64,000 bases of DNA from Bog-473 sp963754445 (lineage in GTDB: Bacteria > Actinomycetota > Acidimicrobiia > Acidimicrobiales > RAAP-2), in assembly GCA_963754445.1 (NCBI GenBank), contig CAVWFT010000001.1, positions 1,984,001-2,048,000 of the forward strand, in the 5' to 3' direction. Positions within the stretch are counted from its first letter, which is position 1. Every line of letters starts with the position of its first letter. The notes under the pieces are model-generated. The model worked only from the letters and a program-made list of their open reading frames with translations. It had not been told where the DNA came from and did not search any database. Both the position numbers and the translations under genes were made by a program. Below are positions 1-8,717 of the stretch, piece by piece.

Positions 1-141
1 TTGTCGCAAGTTCGTGTGCAGGTGCTGACACATTCGTAGCCTGTTGACAGCGGACGGAGCGGAATGGAGACTCTCTGCGTCAGCGACACGAGATCGTGTT
101 GGTCGAACATATGGGCGTCTGCGACGCCGTCGGAAGGACAC

Positions 142-582
142 ATGATTCAAAGAATTGCCACTATCGGGATGGGGACGGTCGGAGCATTGGCCATCGTTGC
201 GATCGTTGGTGCGCCGGCTGGCGCCTCGGGCACAGTCAAGGTCAAGCCCCACACCGGTCTCACTAACGGCCAACAGGTCAAGATCAAGGCCATGAGCCCA
301 CGGAAGGACAAGGACATCATCATTGCCGAGTGTTCGGGTGACCCATCCCAGGGGGGCGAGTGTGACTTCGGGAACTCCGACACGACCACCTCCTCGTCGA
401 CGGGTGCAATTGAAGACACAATGAACGTGGCTTCGAGTTTCACGAGCCCGGACGGAACTAAGGTCAACTGCACGACGCCGGGATCGCATGCATGCGTCAT
501 CGATGTGTTCACGTACCACTCCTTCGACGACAAGGGTAGGGAGATCGGCTCGCCGGTGGCGCTCTCTTTTGCATCGTCGTAG
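142..582 (+). CDS. Secreted neocarzinostatin-like domain protein
   Basis: A 146-residue protein. I chose the ATG at 142 because GGAAGG lies 4 bases upstream and a hydrophobic export signal follows directly (about residues 5-29, ending in an AGAS-type cleavage region). An upstream in-frame ATG at 64 would put charged residues in front of the signal. The mature part has the look of the neocarzinostatin family: a VKVKPHTGLTNGQQVKI opening strand, a Cys pair around AECSG and GGECDFG, and a VNCTTPG...ACVIDV pair near the end before SPVALSFA. In that family these are the two disulfides of a small Ig-like beta sandwich. The family includes enediyne carriers, but most actinobacterial members are exported proteins of unknown role and no enediyne genes are seen here. 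Fold call moderate, function unknown. Confidence 0.6.
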   Translation: MIQRIATIGMGTVGALAIVAIVGAPAGASGTVKVKPHTGLTNGQQVKIKAMSPRKDKDIIIAECSGDPSQGGECDFGNSDTTTSSSTGAIEDTMNVASSFTSPDGTKVNCTTPGSHACVIDVFTYHSFDDKGREIGSPVALSFASS

Positions 583-1236
583 ACGGCGACCGAGGTTCCG
601 CTCTGGAAGATCAGCGACTGATCCCACCGAGAATTTGGGTGACAGTCCCTTTGATTTGCGAGAAGCCGCCCGGAGCGAACACCTCGAGCACGGATGACAA
701 AGATCCTCCAGCGGTCCGGAGCCTGCCCGCACAAGGTGGCGAAGCCCACGTCGTCGTGGCGCTGCCAGGAGCTGTAGGTGCCGTGACCGCGAGTCGAACC
801 TCCTCCACTCTGGACGCAGCCACCGAGGCCGCCGCGTTGTCGACCGCAGAGAATTAAGCCTGGTGAAGGACGGGCGCGTCTGCGCAAAGCGAGCGCCACG
901 CTTCACGCGGACGCCTTGGTCCGATACCGGGACGCCTTGACCGTTGCACACACTGGTCGCGGCCAACGATCCGCGATCCCGAAAAGGGAGATAGACCACA
1001 CCTATCGCCTTCGTTTGAGACCTGCTTCGCTCATTGTCCGACCGATTGTCTCTGCCAACGGGGGTCGCGATGCGCCGATCCCATTGGCAGCCCGCTGGAC
1101 ATTTACCCTGTTCACAGGACGGGAACGGACGTAGTGGACACCGCTCTCTCGGACTCCTAATCCGCAATCGCCCGCGCCGTAGACTGGCGTGCCCGTTGGT
1201 GCATCCCGCACCGTCCCGCTAAGAGCAAGGACCGCG
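583..1236. other. Long intergenic region before the helicase
   Basis: About 650 bases with no convincing coding signal on either strand; short open frames here lack ribosome sites and recognisable protein. A direct repeat GACGCCTTG (911-919 and 931-939) is visible. Cold-shock-type DEAD-box helicase genes often have long regulatory leaders, so part of this may be 5' untranslated RNA, but I see no fold that I can name. Confidence 0.4.
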
Positions 1237-2907
1237 GTGGCCGAGCCGACCACGGAACACCCAATCACATTCGCCGAGCTGGGCCTGCGCCCCGAGCTTT
1301 TGCACACGCTCGCCTCACTGGGCTACGAGGAACCGACACCGATCCAGGCCACCGCCATCCCGCTCCTGCTCCAAGGGCAGGACATGCTCGGGCAAGCCGC
1401 CACCGGAACGGGAAAGACGGCAGCGTTCGCCCTCCCAATCCTGCAACGACTTCCCGCCCACGAGCGAGGACGAGAGCCGACGGCATTGATCCTGGTGCCA
1501 ACCCGGGAGCTCGCCATGCAGGTCTCCGAGGCTCTTCACCACTACGGTCGCGAGCTCGGGGTCCGCGTCGTCCCGATCTACGGTGGCCAACCCATCGGCC
1601 GTCAGCTGCGGTCTCTCGAGGCCGGTGTTGACGTGATCGTGGCGACTCCCGGCCGAGCTCTTGATCACCTACGGCGCCGCACGCTGCGGCTCGCGGCGCT
1701 GCAGGTGATGGTCCTGGACGAAGCCGACGAGATGTTGGACATGGGCTTTGCCGAGGATCTCGAGGCGATCTTCGCCGAGACGCCACCGAGCCGCCAGACG
1801 GTGCTTTTTTCGGCCACGCTCCCCAACCGCATTGACGCCATCGCGCGCAAGCACCTCCGCGACCCCGCCCGCATCCGCATCATCGACGATGTACAGAGCA
1901 GCGATGAGGCGCCCCGGGTACGCCATTCCGCCTATGTCGTTCAACGCGCCCACAAAGCGGCCGTCCTCGGGCGGATCCTCGACGTCGAGGGGCCGACCGC
2001 GGCACTCGTGTTCTGTCGAACTCGCGAGGCCGTTGACGGTCTCACCGAGACGCTCAACGGGCGCGGCTACCGCTCCGAGGCCCTACACGGTGGGATGAGC
2101 CAGGAGCAGCGGGACCGGGTGATGGGCCGCTTGCGAGGCGGGACCGCCGACCTCCTCGTCGCCACTGACGTAGCCGCACGTGGCCTCGATATCGATCAGC
2201 TGTCCCACGTCATCAACTACGACGTGCCCTCGTCTGTGGACACCTACGTGCACCGGATTGGGCGGGTCGGCCGTGCCGGCCGAGAGGGCGTGGCCATCAC
2301 GCTGGCAGAACCTCGGGAGCACCGGATGCTCAAGACGATAGAGCGGGCGACAAAACACAAGATCACGGTCGAAAAGATCCCCACCGTGGCGGACCTTCGT
2401 GAGCGACGTCTCGACCTCACTCGTGCCGCATTGCGCGAGAGCCTCCTCGAAGACGACCTGGACAGCTTCCGGGTCGTCGTCGAGTCGCTCGCCGAGGAAT
2501 TCGACGTCATGGAGGTGGCGCTCGCAGCCGTCAATCTGGCTCACGCCGCACTCGGGGGTTCTGACGATGGGGAAGACATCCCCGACGTGGTCGTCTCGGA
2601 GCCGCCCAAGGAGCGAGCGAGCAAGAGTCGACCCAGCCGAAACAAGCGCTCCGCCGCAGGGGGTGGACCGAGCACGACTCGGCTCTACGTCAGCCTCGGC
2701 CGCGAGGCGGGGCTGCGGCCTCAGGACCTGGTCGGGGCAATCACGGGCGAGACGACCCTGAGTGGACGAAACATCGGCTCAATCGAGATCTCTGGCCGAT
2801 TCTCCCTCGTCGACGTGCCGGAAGATGCCGCCGACGAAGTGATCGAGTCGCTACGCAACACCAAAATCCGAGGCAGACGAGCGACGGTGCGCCGGGAACG
2901 TTTCTAG
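1237..2907 (+). CDS. deaD: DEAD-box ATP-dependent RNA helicase (DeaD/CsdA type)
   Basis: 556 residues from GTG 1237, which has AAGG 6 bases upstream; an in-frame start at 1189 has no good ribosome site. Superfamily 2 motifs occur in order: Q motif GYEEPTPIQ near residue 28, Walker A ATGTGKT near 54, PTRELA near 90, DEAD box VLDEADEM near 160, SAT near 190, and the arginine-finger motif HRIGRVGRAG near 340. The last 75 residues (from RLYVSLG) match the DbpA-type RNA-binding domain, which ties the enzyme to structured RNA. The family unwinds RNA duplexes during ribosome assembly, mRNA decay and cold adaptation. It stands alone after a long leader and is followed by an unrelated secreted hydrolase. 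Confidence 0.93.
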   Translation: MAEPTTEHPITFAELGLRPELLHTLASLGYEEPTPIQATAIPLLLQGQDMLGQAATGTGKTAAFALPILQRLPAHERGREPTALILVPTRELAMQVSEALHHYGRELGVRVVPIYGGQPIGRQLRSLEAGVDVIVATPGRALDHLRRRTLRLAALQVMVLDEADEMLDMGFAEDLEAIFAETPPSRQTVLFSATLPNRIDAIARKHLRDPARIRIIDDVQSSDEAPRVRHSAYVVQRAHKAAVLGRILDVEGPTAALVFCRTREAVDGLTETLNGRGYRSEALHGGMSQEQRDRVMGRLRGGTADLLVATDVAARGLDIDQLSHVINYDVPSSVDTYVHRIGRVGRAGREGVAITLAEPREHRMLKTIERATKHKITVEKIPTVADLRERRLDLTRAALRESLLEDDLDSFRVVVESLAEEFDVMEVALAAVNLAHAALGGSDDGEDIPDVVVSEPPKERASKSRPSRNKRSAAGGGPSTTRLYVSLGREAGLRPQDLVGAITGETTLSGRNIGSIEISGRFSLVDVPEDAADEVIESLRNTKIRGRRATVRRERF

Positions 2908-3131
2908 TCCTTTGCAGAACCACGAGATTCCCCAGTCACCATCCGATCGAAGAGTGGCGCGGCGCGAAATACAGGGTCATCGGCGGTCTTCAGTGGACGA
3001 GGAAGGAAGTCGCCCCGGCATCTTTTGAAGGAGACATGTAAAGGAAAACTGTCGCATGTAGGGTCTTGACTGCAGCGAGGAAATCAGGGTACGCGCGAAC
3101 CGGGAACCTCGGGCCGGGGGAGATGGACAAC

Positions 3132-4604
3132 ATGCACGGGCGCTTGACACGAACGATCATCGGGCTGATGGCCATCGCGTTCCTCGGCGCAGGGGGTTGG
3201 TCCTTCGGCACAACGGCGGCGGGAGCCACCACCCCTGCTTCGACGTACGATCGGGCCGCCACCTTCAGCGGCCCGATCACCACCGGAACCGTCATTGAAC
3301 CGCTGAGTGCGAACCCCTTGCAGCTGGCCGCGCACGACTACGTCCAAGAGGAGTTTTTCGCGGCGGGGAAGGCCACTGCGTTCACGGCGAAGTCCGAACC
3401 AAGCAATGGGCGGTGGAGCATCGTGCCCGGAACCACGGCCTCATACCGGACCCGGATCTTGGTCCGGCGGCCGAAGAATCCGGCTCATTTCAACGGCAAC
3501 GTGGTGGTCGAGTGGATGAACGTCTCGGCTGGCGAGTCGGCTCCGGATTGGGACTACCTCAATCCGGAACTGATGCGAGCCGGCTATGCGTACGTGGCGG
3601 TGTCGGTCCAGCACCTCGGCGTGAACGGCGGTGCGCCGATCCTCGGCACCCCGGGCGGCAGCGCCAACGCCACCGCGAGCGGCGGCCTGGTCGGGTCCGA
3701 ACCGGCACGCTACGGGACACTCCACCAACCTGGCGATCAGTACGCCCTCGACATCTACGCCCAGATTGGTCAGGCCTTGCACCAGCCCAAGAACGGCGTC
3801 CTTGGCACCCTCCACCCCAAGCACGTCTTGGCGGTGGGTGAATCGCAATCGGCCTTCTATCTGACGACCTACGCCGACGCGCTGCAGCCACTGACGCACA
3901 CCTTCGACGGCATCTTCATCCACAGTCGGGGCGGTTCGGGGGCCCCACTGAGCGGAGCCACCATCACCGGCAAGCAAGAGGGCCCCAAAAATCTGCGCAT
4001 CCGCACCGACCTCAACGTACCGGTGTTCATGTTCGAAACTCAGACCGACCTCATCGAACTCGGCTACGCCCCGGCACAGCAGCCCAACACCTCTCACATC
4101 CGCACCTGGCAGGTGGCCGGCACATCCCATGCCGATGCCTATGAGGTCGGTGGCGATGCGGGCATCCTTGGCTGCACGACCCCGGTCAATGACGGTCCAC
4201 AGCACACGGTGGTCCAGGCGGCCTTTGCCGCCTTCACGAAGTGGGTGGATGACGGGACACCACCGCCCAGCCCGGCTCCCTTCAAACTGAGCAGCACGAA
4301 CCCACCTGCGCTCGCGCTGGACAGCCACGGCAATGTCGTCGGAGGGGTACGGACACCGGCCGTCGATGTCCCGGTGTCGACCCTCAGCGGTGCCGCCCCG
4401 GCCGGGGCCAGCAAGCTCTGTGGGCTGTTCGGCTCGGCTCTTCCCTTCAGCCCAAGCACCTTGACCAGCCTGTACCAGACGAAGGCCAAGTACCTCACCG
4501 CGTACACGGCCAGCTTGGACAAAGCCATCAAGGAGGGGTTCATCCTCCCAGGCGATCGAGCCACGCTCCTGGCCCAGGCCGAGCAGGTCCAGATCCCCTC
4601 GTAA
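3132..4604 (+). CDS. Secreted alpha/beta hydrolase domain protein
   Basis: 490 residues. ATG 3132 is preferred because GGGGGAG ends 9 bases upstream; an ATG at 3123 abuts that site. An N-terminal signal peptide (RTIIGLMAIAFLGAGGW, cleaved near AGA) indicates export. The nucleophile elbow is GESQSA at about residue 236 and a candidate catalytic His lies in AGTSHADAYEV. The layout fits the bacterial alpha/beta hydrolase domain family of about 450-500 residues (Pfam Abhydrolase_10 type), which is poorly characterised; substrates are probably esters or amides. It stands alone between the helicase and the convergent two-component genes. Confidence 0.8.
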   Translation: MHGRLTRTIIGLMAIAFLGAGGWSFGTTAAGATTPASTYDRAATFSGPITTGTVIEPLSANPLQLAAHDYVQEEFFAAGKATAFTAKSEPSNGRWSIVPGTTASYRTRILVRRPKNPAHFNGNVVVEWMNVSAGESAPDWDYLNPELMRAGYAYVAVSVQHLGVNGGAPILGTPGGSANATASGGLVGSEPARYGTLHQPGDQYALDIYAQIGQALHQPKNGVLGTLHPKHVLAVGESQSAFYLTTYADALQPLTHTFDGIFIHSRGGSGAPLSGATITGKQEGPKNLRIRTDLNVPVFMFETQTDLIELGYAPAQQPNTSHIRTWQVAGTSHADAYEVGGDAGILGCTTPVNDGPQHTVVQAAFAAFTKWVDDGTPPPSPAPFKLSSTNPPALALDSHGNVVGGVRTPAVDVPVSTLSGAAPAGASKLCGLFGSALPFSPSTLTSLYQTKAKYLTAYTASLDKAIKEGFILPGDRATLLAQAEQVQIPS

Positions 4605-4757
4605 CGACACCGATCTGCGGTCGCCCAGGTGTTCTGGTCAGCCGGATTCTTGTCCCGGCGGCGCGGGCCGACGACAGCGCGTACCAAGCGAGAACCTTCG
4701 CCATCACGATGCACGAACGGCAATGGGCGATTTTTGCCGGTCAGCAGGACTCATAGG

Positions 4758-4828
4758 TTCGAAAGCGAAATATCCTCGTCCTCGACGCGCGCGCTTTCGA
4801 ATCCGTAGGTTTGGGGTTCAATCCCCAA
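4758..4828. repeat. Two adjacent hairpins between convergent genes
   Basis: A perfect 10-bp inverted repeat, TTCGAAAGCG at 4758-4767 and CGCTTTCGAA at 4792-4801 with a 24-base loop, is followed by TTGGGG/CCCCAA (4811-4816 and 4823-4828) around TTCAAT. They lie between the 3' end of the hydrolase gene and the 3' end of the sensor kinase gene, where a bidirectional terminator is expected, but there is no T-run. The second hairpin resembles a tRNA T-arm with a six-base loop, yet no cloverleaf or CCA end can be built. Confidence 0.4.
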
Positions 4829-4881
4829 GGGCACACTCTGCGGCTGTGCTGCACAGGGTCGCTGCCTCGCACGGGGGATCG

Positions 4882-6036
4882 CTACCGGCCCGTTATTCCC
4901 TGTGATCGAGGTGCGGGGGCACCGCTCTGAGCCCGGGATGTCTCCGTTATTTGCGCCTCCGGGGGTGCTGCGGGGAGCGCAAAGCAGATCCGTGTCCCGC
5001 CTCGGGTCGGCGTCTCGGCCCAAATACGGCCGCTCTGAGCGTCGATCAACCCGCGGGCGATGGCCAAGCCCAGCCCCGCTCCCCCGACTGATGGTGCACG
5101 TGCCGCGTCGCCCGTCCAGAACGGCTCGAAGATGCGCTCGCGTTCTTCTTCGGGAACACCGGCGCCGGAATCCTCCACGGATACGAAGACAGCGCCGGCG
5201 CCGCTGGTCACGGACGCGGTCACCACGCCACCCGACGGTGTGTGACGTAGCGCGTTCGTCACAATGTTCGTGAGCACTCGCTCCACCTTTTCGGGTGCAC
5301 ACATGGCCATCGTCTGTGCGTCTCGCACAATCGTCCCCACACGGATCCCGCGCGCATTCGCCTCGAGCTCGTAATGCTGCAGGAACGTCTCCACAAGGGT
5401 CCCGATGTCGACGGGCTCAACGGCGAGCGTGATGGCACCCGAGTCGATACAGGCCATTTCGAAGAGGTCGTCGACCAGTGAGCTGAGGAGGCGGACCTGC
5501 CCGTGCAACGTCTCGAGATAGTGCTGTGGCTCGACGACGCCGTCCTCCATCGCCTCGAGCATGGCTTGAAGTGAGGTGATCGGTGCACGCAGATCGTGGC
5601 TCGCCCACGCGACCAGTTCGCGGCGTGCCTCGAAGACCTCCTCGAGATGTCCGGCCATGGCATTGAAGGAGTTCGCCAGCTCGGCGACCTCCGCAGGACC
5701 ACCTTCGGGGGCGCGGGCACCCAGGTCACCAGACGCGAGCTCGTGCGACGCATCGCGGACACTCTCGAGATGCGACACGATGTTGCGCGCGACGAGAATG
5801 GCACCAACGATGCTGGTGGCGGCAGCGGCGGCTGACACGAGCAACACACCGGTCTGCGCGCCCATTCCGAACACCTCGAGCCCGGAGAGCGTCACTGATG
5901 CGAGCGGCAGCACCACGGCCAACATCGCCAGGCCGGTCAGCTGCAGTCGTACGGACGGGAGCTTGCGCAGCAGGACAGCCAGCGCCACACCTACCGTCAG
6001 TGTCACGCCGCCGACGATGAGGGCGAGGGCGATCAT
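4882..6036 (-). CDS. Two-component sensor histidine kinase
   Basis: 384 residues. The ATG at 6036 overlaps the response regulator's TGA (ATGA), so the pair is translationally coupled. Three hydrophobic segments occupy roughly residues 3-23, 33-52 and 63-84 with almost no extracytoplasmic domain, so the stimulus may be sensed in or near the membrane. A HAMP domain follows (about 85-135). The phosphoacceptor His is in WASHDLRAP near residue 147; the N box TNIVTNALRHTP and the G boxes DSGAGVP and GGAGLGLAIARG complete the ATPase domain. The kinase should phosphorylate the regulator encoded just upstream. The divergent neighbour, a membrane molybdoenzyme, is a possible target. Confidence 0.92.
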   Translation of the reverse strand: MIALALIVGGVTLTVGVALAVLLRKLPSVRLQLTGLAMLAVVLPLASVTLSGLEVFGMGAQTGVLLVSAAAAATSIVGAILVARNIVSHLESVRDASHELASGDLGARAPEGGPAEVAELANSFNAMAGHLEEVFEARRELVAWASHDLRAPITSLQAMLEAMEDGVVEPQHYLETLHGQVRLLSSLVDDLFEMACIDSGAITLAVEPVDIGTLVETFLQHYELEANARGIRVGTIVRDAQTMAMCAPEKVERVLTNIVTNALRHTPSGGVVTASVTSGAGAVFVSVEDSGAGVPEEERERIFEPFWTGDAARAPSVGGAGLGLAIARGLIDAQSGRIWAETPTRGGTRICFALPAAPPEAQITETSRAQSGAPAPRSQGITGR

Positions 6037-6773
6037 GGGGTAAACCGGTAGCCGACGCCCCACACGGTTGAGATCCGCTGTGGCGATGACGGGTCTTCCT
6101 CGATCTTCTCGCGCAGGCGCCGGACATGCACCGTAACTGTCGCCGTGCCCGCATCGAGAGCGGCCTCGTAGCCCCAGACCTGCGCCAACAACTGTTCGCG
6201 AGAGAAGACGACGTTGGGGTGACTGGCCATGCACCACAACAGATCGAATTCGGTCGGCGTAAGCCCGGCGTCTCTTCCCTTACACAGGACTTCACGCCGT
6301 TCTGCGTCGATGGACAGTCCGCCAGCATCGATGTGCCGGACCGCCGGCATGTCGGTCCGATGCGAGCGCCTGAGGATCGACTTGACCCGGATCACGAGCT
6401 CCCGAGGCGAGAATGGTTTGACGACATAGTCGTCCGCTCCCAGCTCGAGCCCGGTGATGCGGTCGGACTCCTCGCCACGGGCCGTGAGGAGCACCACGGG
6501 GAGGTCTCCGTTCGACCGGATCAGGCGGCACAGTTCCAGACCGTTCGGCTCGGGGATCATGATGTCGAGCACGACCAGATCCAGGCATTGGGTCTCGATC
6601 AGCTCCCGGGCCGTGGCTCCATCCGCGGCCTCGAGGGTCTCGAATCCCTCGTGGTGGAGGTAGCGCACGATGACGTCGCGCACCACGCTCTCGTCGTCGA
6701 CCACCAGCACTCGTGGGGGGTTCCCGGCCGACGGAGATGAACCGGTGGACTCGGGGGCCTCGACCAGCGCCAT
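6033..6773 (-). CDS. OmpR/PhoB-family response regulator
   Basis: 246 residues from ATG 6773; the ribosome site is weak (GGTGG) and the long in-frame extension upstream looks non-coding. The receiver domain holds the acidic pair VVDDE, phospho-acceptor Asp70 (VVLDIMIP) and Lys119 (DDYVVKPFSPREL). A winged-helix DNA-binding domain ends in VHVRRLREKI and VWGVGYRF, the standard OmpR-family pattern. It is the first gene of a pair with the downstream kinase. TTACA direct repeats 48-63 bases upstream of its start are a likely autoregulatory site. Confidence 0.94.
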   Translation of the reverse strand: MALVEAPESTGSSPSAGNPPRVLVVDDESVVRDVIVRYLHHEGFETLEAADGATARELIETQCLDLVVLDIMIPEPNGLELCRLIRSNGDLPVVLLTARGEESDRITGLELGADDYVVKPFSPRELVIRVKSILRRSHRTDMPAVRHIDAGGLSIDAERREVLCKGRDAGLTPTEFDLLWCMASHPNVVFSREQLLAQVWGYEAALDAGTATVTVHVRRLREKIEEDPSSPQRISTVWGVGYRFTP

Positions 6774-6820
6774 CCACCAGACCGTAGCGACTTTGCGGCC
6801 ACGTGACCCGGCGGGCCTGG

Positions 6821-6881
6821 TTACAAAAGGCTTACACGGCGCGAATGGCGCCGCTGGACGCTCGAAGTTTCCATTTTGTAA
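6821..6881. promoter_or_regulatory. Candidate OmpR/PhoB-type operator (TTACA repeats)
   Basis: TTACA occurs at 6821-6825 and 6832-6836, an 11-bp period typical of direct repeats bound by PhoB/OmpR-family dimers. An inverted copy, TTTTGTAA, lies at 6874-6881 opposite TTACAAAA at 6821-6828. The region separates the divergent response regulator gene from the molybdoenzyme gene, so it could control both. Function is inferred from position and spacing only. Confidence 0.5.
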
Positions 6882-6928
6882 GGAGAATCGGTGCTCTGAC
6901 CACCAGGCGAGCGGTAGGTTGACCAGGC

Positions 6929-8194
6929 GTGGCCGGCATCCCAAAGCTGCGGCCAGAGGTAGTCCGGACCAAGGTCGAGGCGGCGCGAGCCAGGGCGGAG
7001 GCCGGTTCGGAGGCACTCTCTGCACGGGTGACCAGCCCGCTGCACAACGCCTGGCTCGGTTCGGTCCTCGGTCTCCTCCTGGGTGTGTGCTTTTCGGTGT
7101 GCTTCCTCACCGGATTGGTCGACTACCTGTCCCAGCACCCCACGGGGTGGTTCCATCTCCCCGCCCACCCGGCCGATCTGTACCGCATCAACGAAGGCCT
7201 GCACGTCTTCACCGGCATTGCCACGATCCCGCTCCTGCTCGCCAAACTCTGGGTGGTGTGGCCCGAACTGTTGGCGTGGCCACCGGTCAACAGCGCGCTC
7301 CACGCTCTCGAGCGCCTGAGTCTCATCCCCTTGGTCGGGGGCTCGTTGTTCCTCCTTTTCACCGGGGTCGTCAACATCGACTACTGGTACAGCCCGATGT
7401 CCTTCACCTTCACGACGGCGCACTTCTGGACAGCGTGGCTCGTCGTGGGTGCACTGGTAATTCATGTCGGAGCCAAGGCGGCAACGGTGCGCTCGGAACT
7501 CGGTTCCGCACCCGCCCCCAACAGCGAGACCGAAGACGTAGCCGGAACGCGTACCGCCGAGGTCCCAGGGACCATCTCGTCCGACACACGCGGTGGGCTG
7601 GGCCGGCGCGGATTCCTGGCGACGGTCCTGGGGACGGCCGGTCTTCTGGTGACGGTTGCCGTCGGAGAGACGCTCGGTCCCTTGCGCCGGCTGGCGGTGT
7701 TGGCCCCGCGCAATCCTTCCGTCGGTCCGCAGAGCGTTCCGGTCAACCAGACCGCCCTCCAGGCCGGGGTCGTCGACACGGCGGCGGCCGCTGACTACCG
7801 ACTGACCGTCACGGGCCGCTGCCGCCGGCCCCTGAGCCTCTCGGTCGCCGAGCTGCAAGCGCTCCCGCAACGGGTTTCAGCGCTCCCGATCACGTGTGTC
7901 GAGGGCTGGAGCGCCGACGCGGTGTGGCGAGGCGTACCGCTCAAGTCGCTGCTCGCCATGGCCGAGGCGCCCGTGGGCGCCTCGGTGCGGGTCGAGTCGC
8001 TGGAGGACCGTCATCGCCTCTATTCCTCTTCCGTCGTGGACGGCGAACACGCGGATGACCCCGACACCTTGCTGGCCCTCGAGCTGAACGGCGAGGTGCT
8101 CGATCTCGATCACGGATACCCGATCCGCCTGATCGCTCCCGACCGTCCGGGGGTACTGCAGACCAAATGGATCTCGAACGTGGTGGTCCTGTGA
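6929..8194 (+). CDS. Cytochrome-b-like membrane domain fused to sulfite-oxidase-type molybdenum domain
   Basis: 421 residues from GTG 6929, with a weak ribosome site. The N-terminal half has four membrane segments (about 41-63, 92-111, 130-150, 162-182); His92, His165 and His179 lie in or next to them and could ligate heme as in cytochrome b561-like domains. A twin-arginine-like RRGFLATVLGTAGLL segment sits mid-protein near residue 226. The C-terminal 160 residues match the SUOX/YedY(MsrP) molybdopterin fold: LTVTGRCRRPLSLSVAELQA, the molybdenum-ligand Cys323 in ITCVEGWS, and TKWISNVVV at the end. It is probably an extracytoplasmic oxidoreductase exchanging electrons with membrane quinone through heme. 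Substrate unknown. It overlaps the next gene by GTGA. Confidence 0.82.
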   Translation: MAGIPKLRPEVVRTKVEAARARAEAGSEALSARVTSPLHNAWLGSVLGLLLGVCFSVCFLTGLVDYLSQHPTGWFHLPAHPADLYRINEGLHVFTGIATIPLLLAKLWVVWPELLAWPPVNSALHALERLSLIPLVGGSLFLLFTGVVNIDYWYSPMSFTFTTAHFWTAWLVVGALVIHVGAKAATVRSELGSAPAPNSETEDVAGTRTAEVPGTISSDTRGGLGRRGFLATVLGTAGLLVTVAVGETLGPLRRLAVLAPRNPSVGPQSVPVNQTALQAGVVDTAAAADYRLTVTGRCRRPLSLSVAELQALPQRVSALPITCVEGWSADAVWRGVPLKSLLAMAEAPVGASVRVESLEDRHRLYSSSVVDGEHADDPDTLLALELNGEVLDLDHGYPIRLIAPDRPGVLQTKWISNVVVL

Positions 8195-8691
8195 CCGAGG
8201 ATCGAGAGCATCAGGTGGCGTCGGAGGCGACACCGCTTCCTGGACCTCCTCGAGACACACACCATCGTCCGCATCCGGCGCAGATTGCCTCTCTGGTCGT
8301 CGGGTGGGCGGTGATCGTCTTCGCTCTCCACGGGATGATCTCGGAGCCGTCGGCAAATCCACCGAATCTCTTTCGTTTGCTGATCGGACTCAACGTGGTC
8401 AACGATGCGATCGTCATCCCGATCGTCTTGGTCATCTCGCTGCTGGTACGGCGGGTGTTGCCGCGCTGGGCCATCGTCCCGGTGCAGATCGGGCTGTTCG
8501 CGTCTGCAGTCGTCGTCCTCTACGCGTACCCGCTCCTCGGGGGATGGGGACACACGGCCCGCGCCGGACCGTCTCGCCTGCCCCACGACTACGCCGACAG
8601 CCTCGCCGTCGTCCTGGGCATCATTTGGCTCCTCTGCGCGCTGGGCGCCTTCGCAGCACGGCAATGGCGACACCGCCCCGCGAGTTCCTGA
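8191..8691 (+). CDS. Small four-segment membrane protein
   Basis: 166 residues. The start is GTG 8191, overlapping the previous TGA (GTGA). A charged, His/Pro-rich N-terminus of about 35 residues is followed by four hydrophobic segments (IASLVVGWAVIVFALHGMI, DAIVIPIVLVISLLV, AIVPVQIGLFASAVVVLYA, and a last one near LAVVLGIIWLLCALGAFAA). I do not recognise the family. Tight coupling to the molybdoenzyme suggests an accessory or electron-transfer membrane partner, but nothing in the sequence proves it. Confidence 0.7.
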   Translation: MTEDREHQVASEATPLPGPPRDTHHRPHPAQIASLVVGWAVIVFALHGMISEPSANPPNLFRLLIGLNVVNDAIVIPIVLVISLLVRRVLPRWAIVPVQIGLFASAVVVLYAYPLLGGWGHTARAGPSRLPHDYADSLAVVLGIIWLLCALGAFAARQWRHRPASS

Positions 8692-8717
8692 GCTCCGCCC
8701 CGCACGGCGCGCCATCC

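Noticed and set aside
3441..4610. A 389-codon antisense frame under the secreted hydrolase
   Set aside because: The opposite strand encodes a complete alpha/beta hydrolase with signal peptide and triad; the antisense product has no recognisable domain.
4803..4831. Possible tRNA 3' half or attachment site
   Set aside because: A T-arm-like hairpin is present but the loop has six bases, and no acceptor, D or anticodon arms or CCA end can be built; no integrase is nearby.
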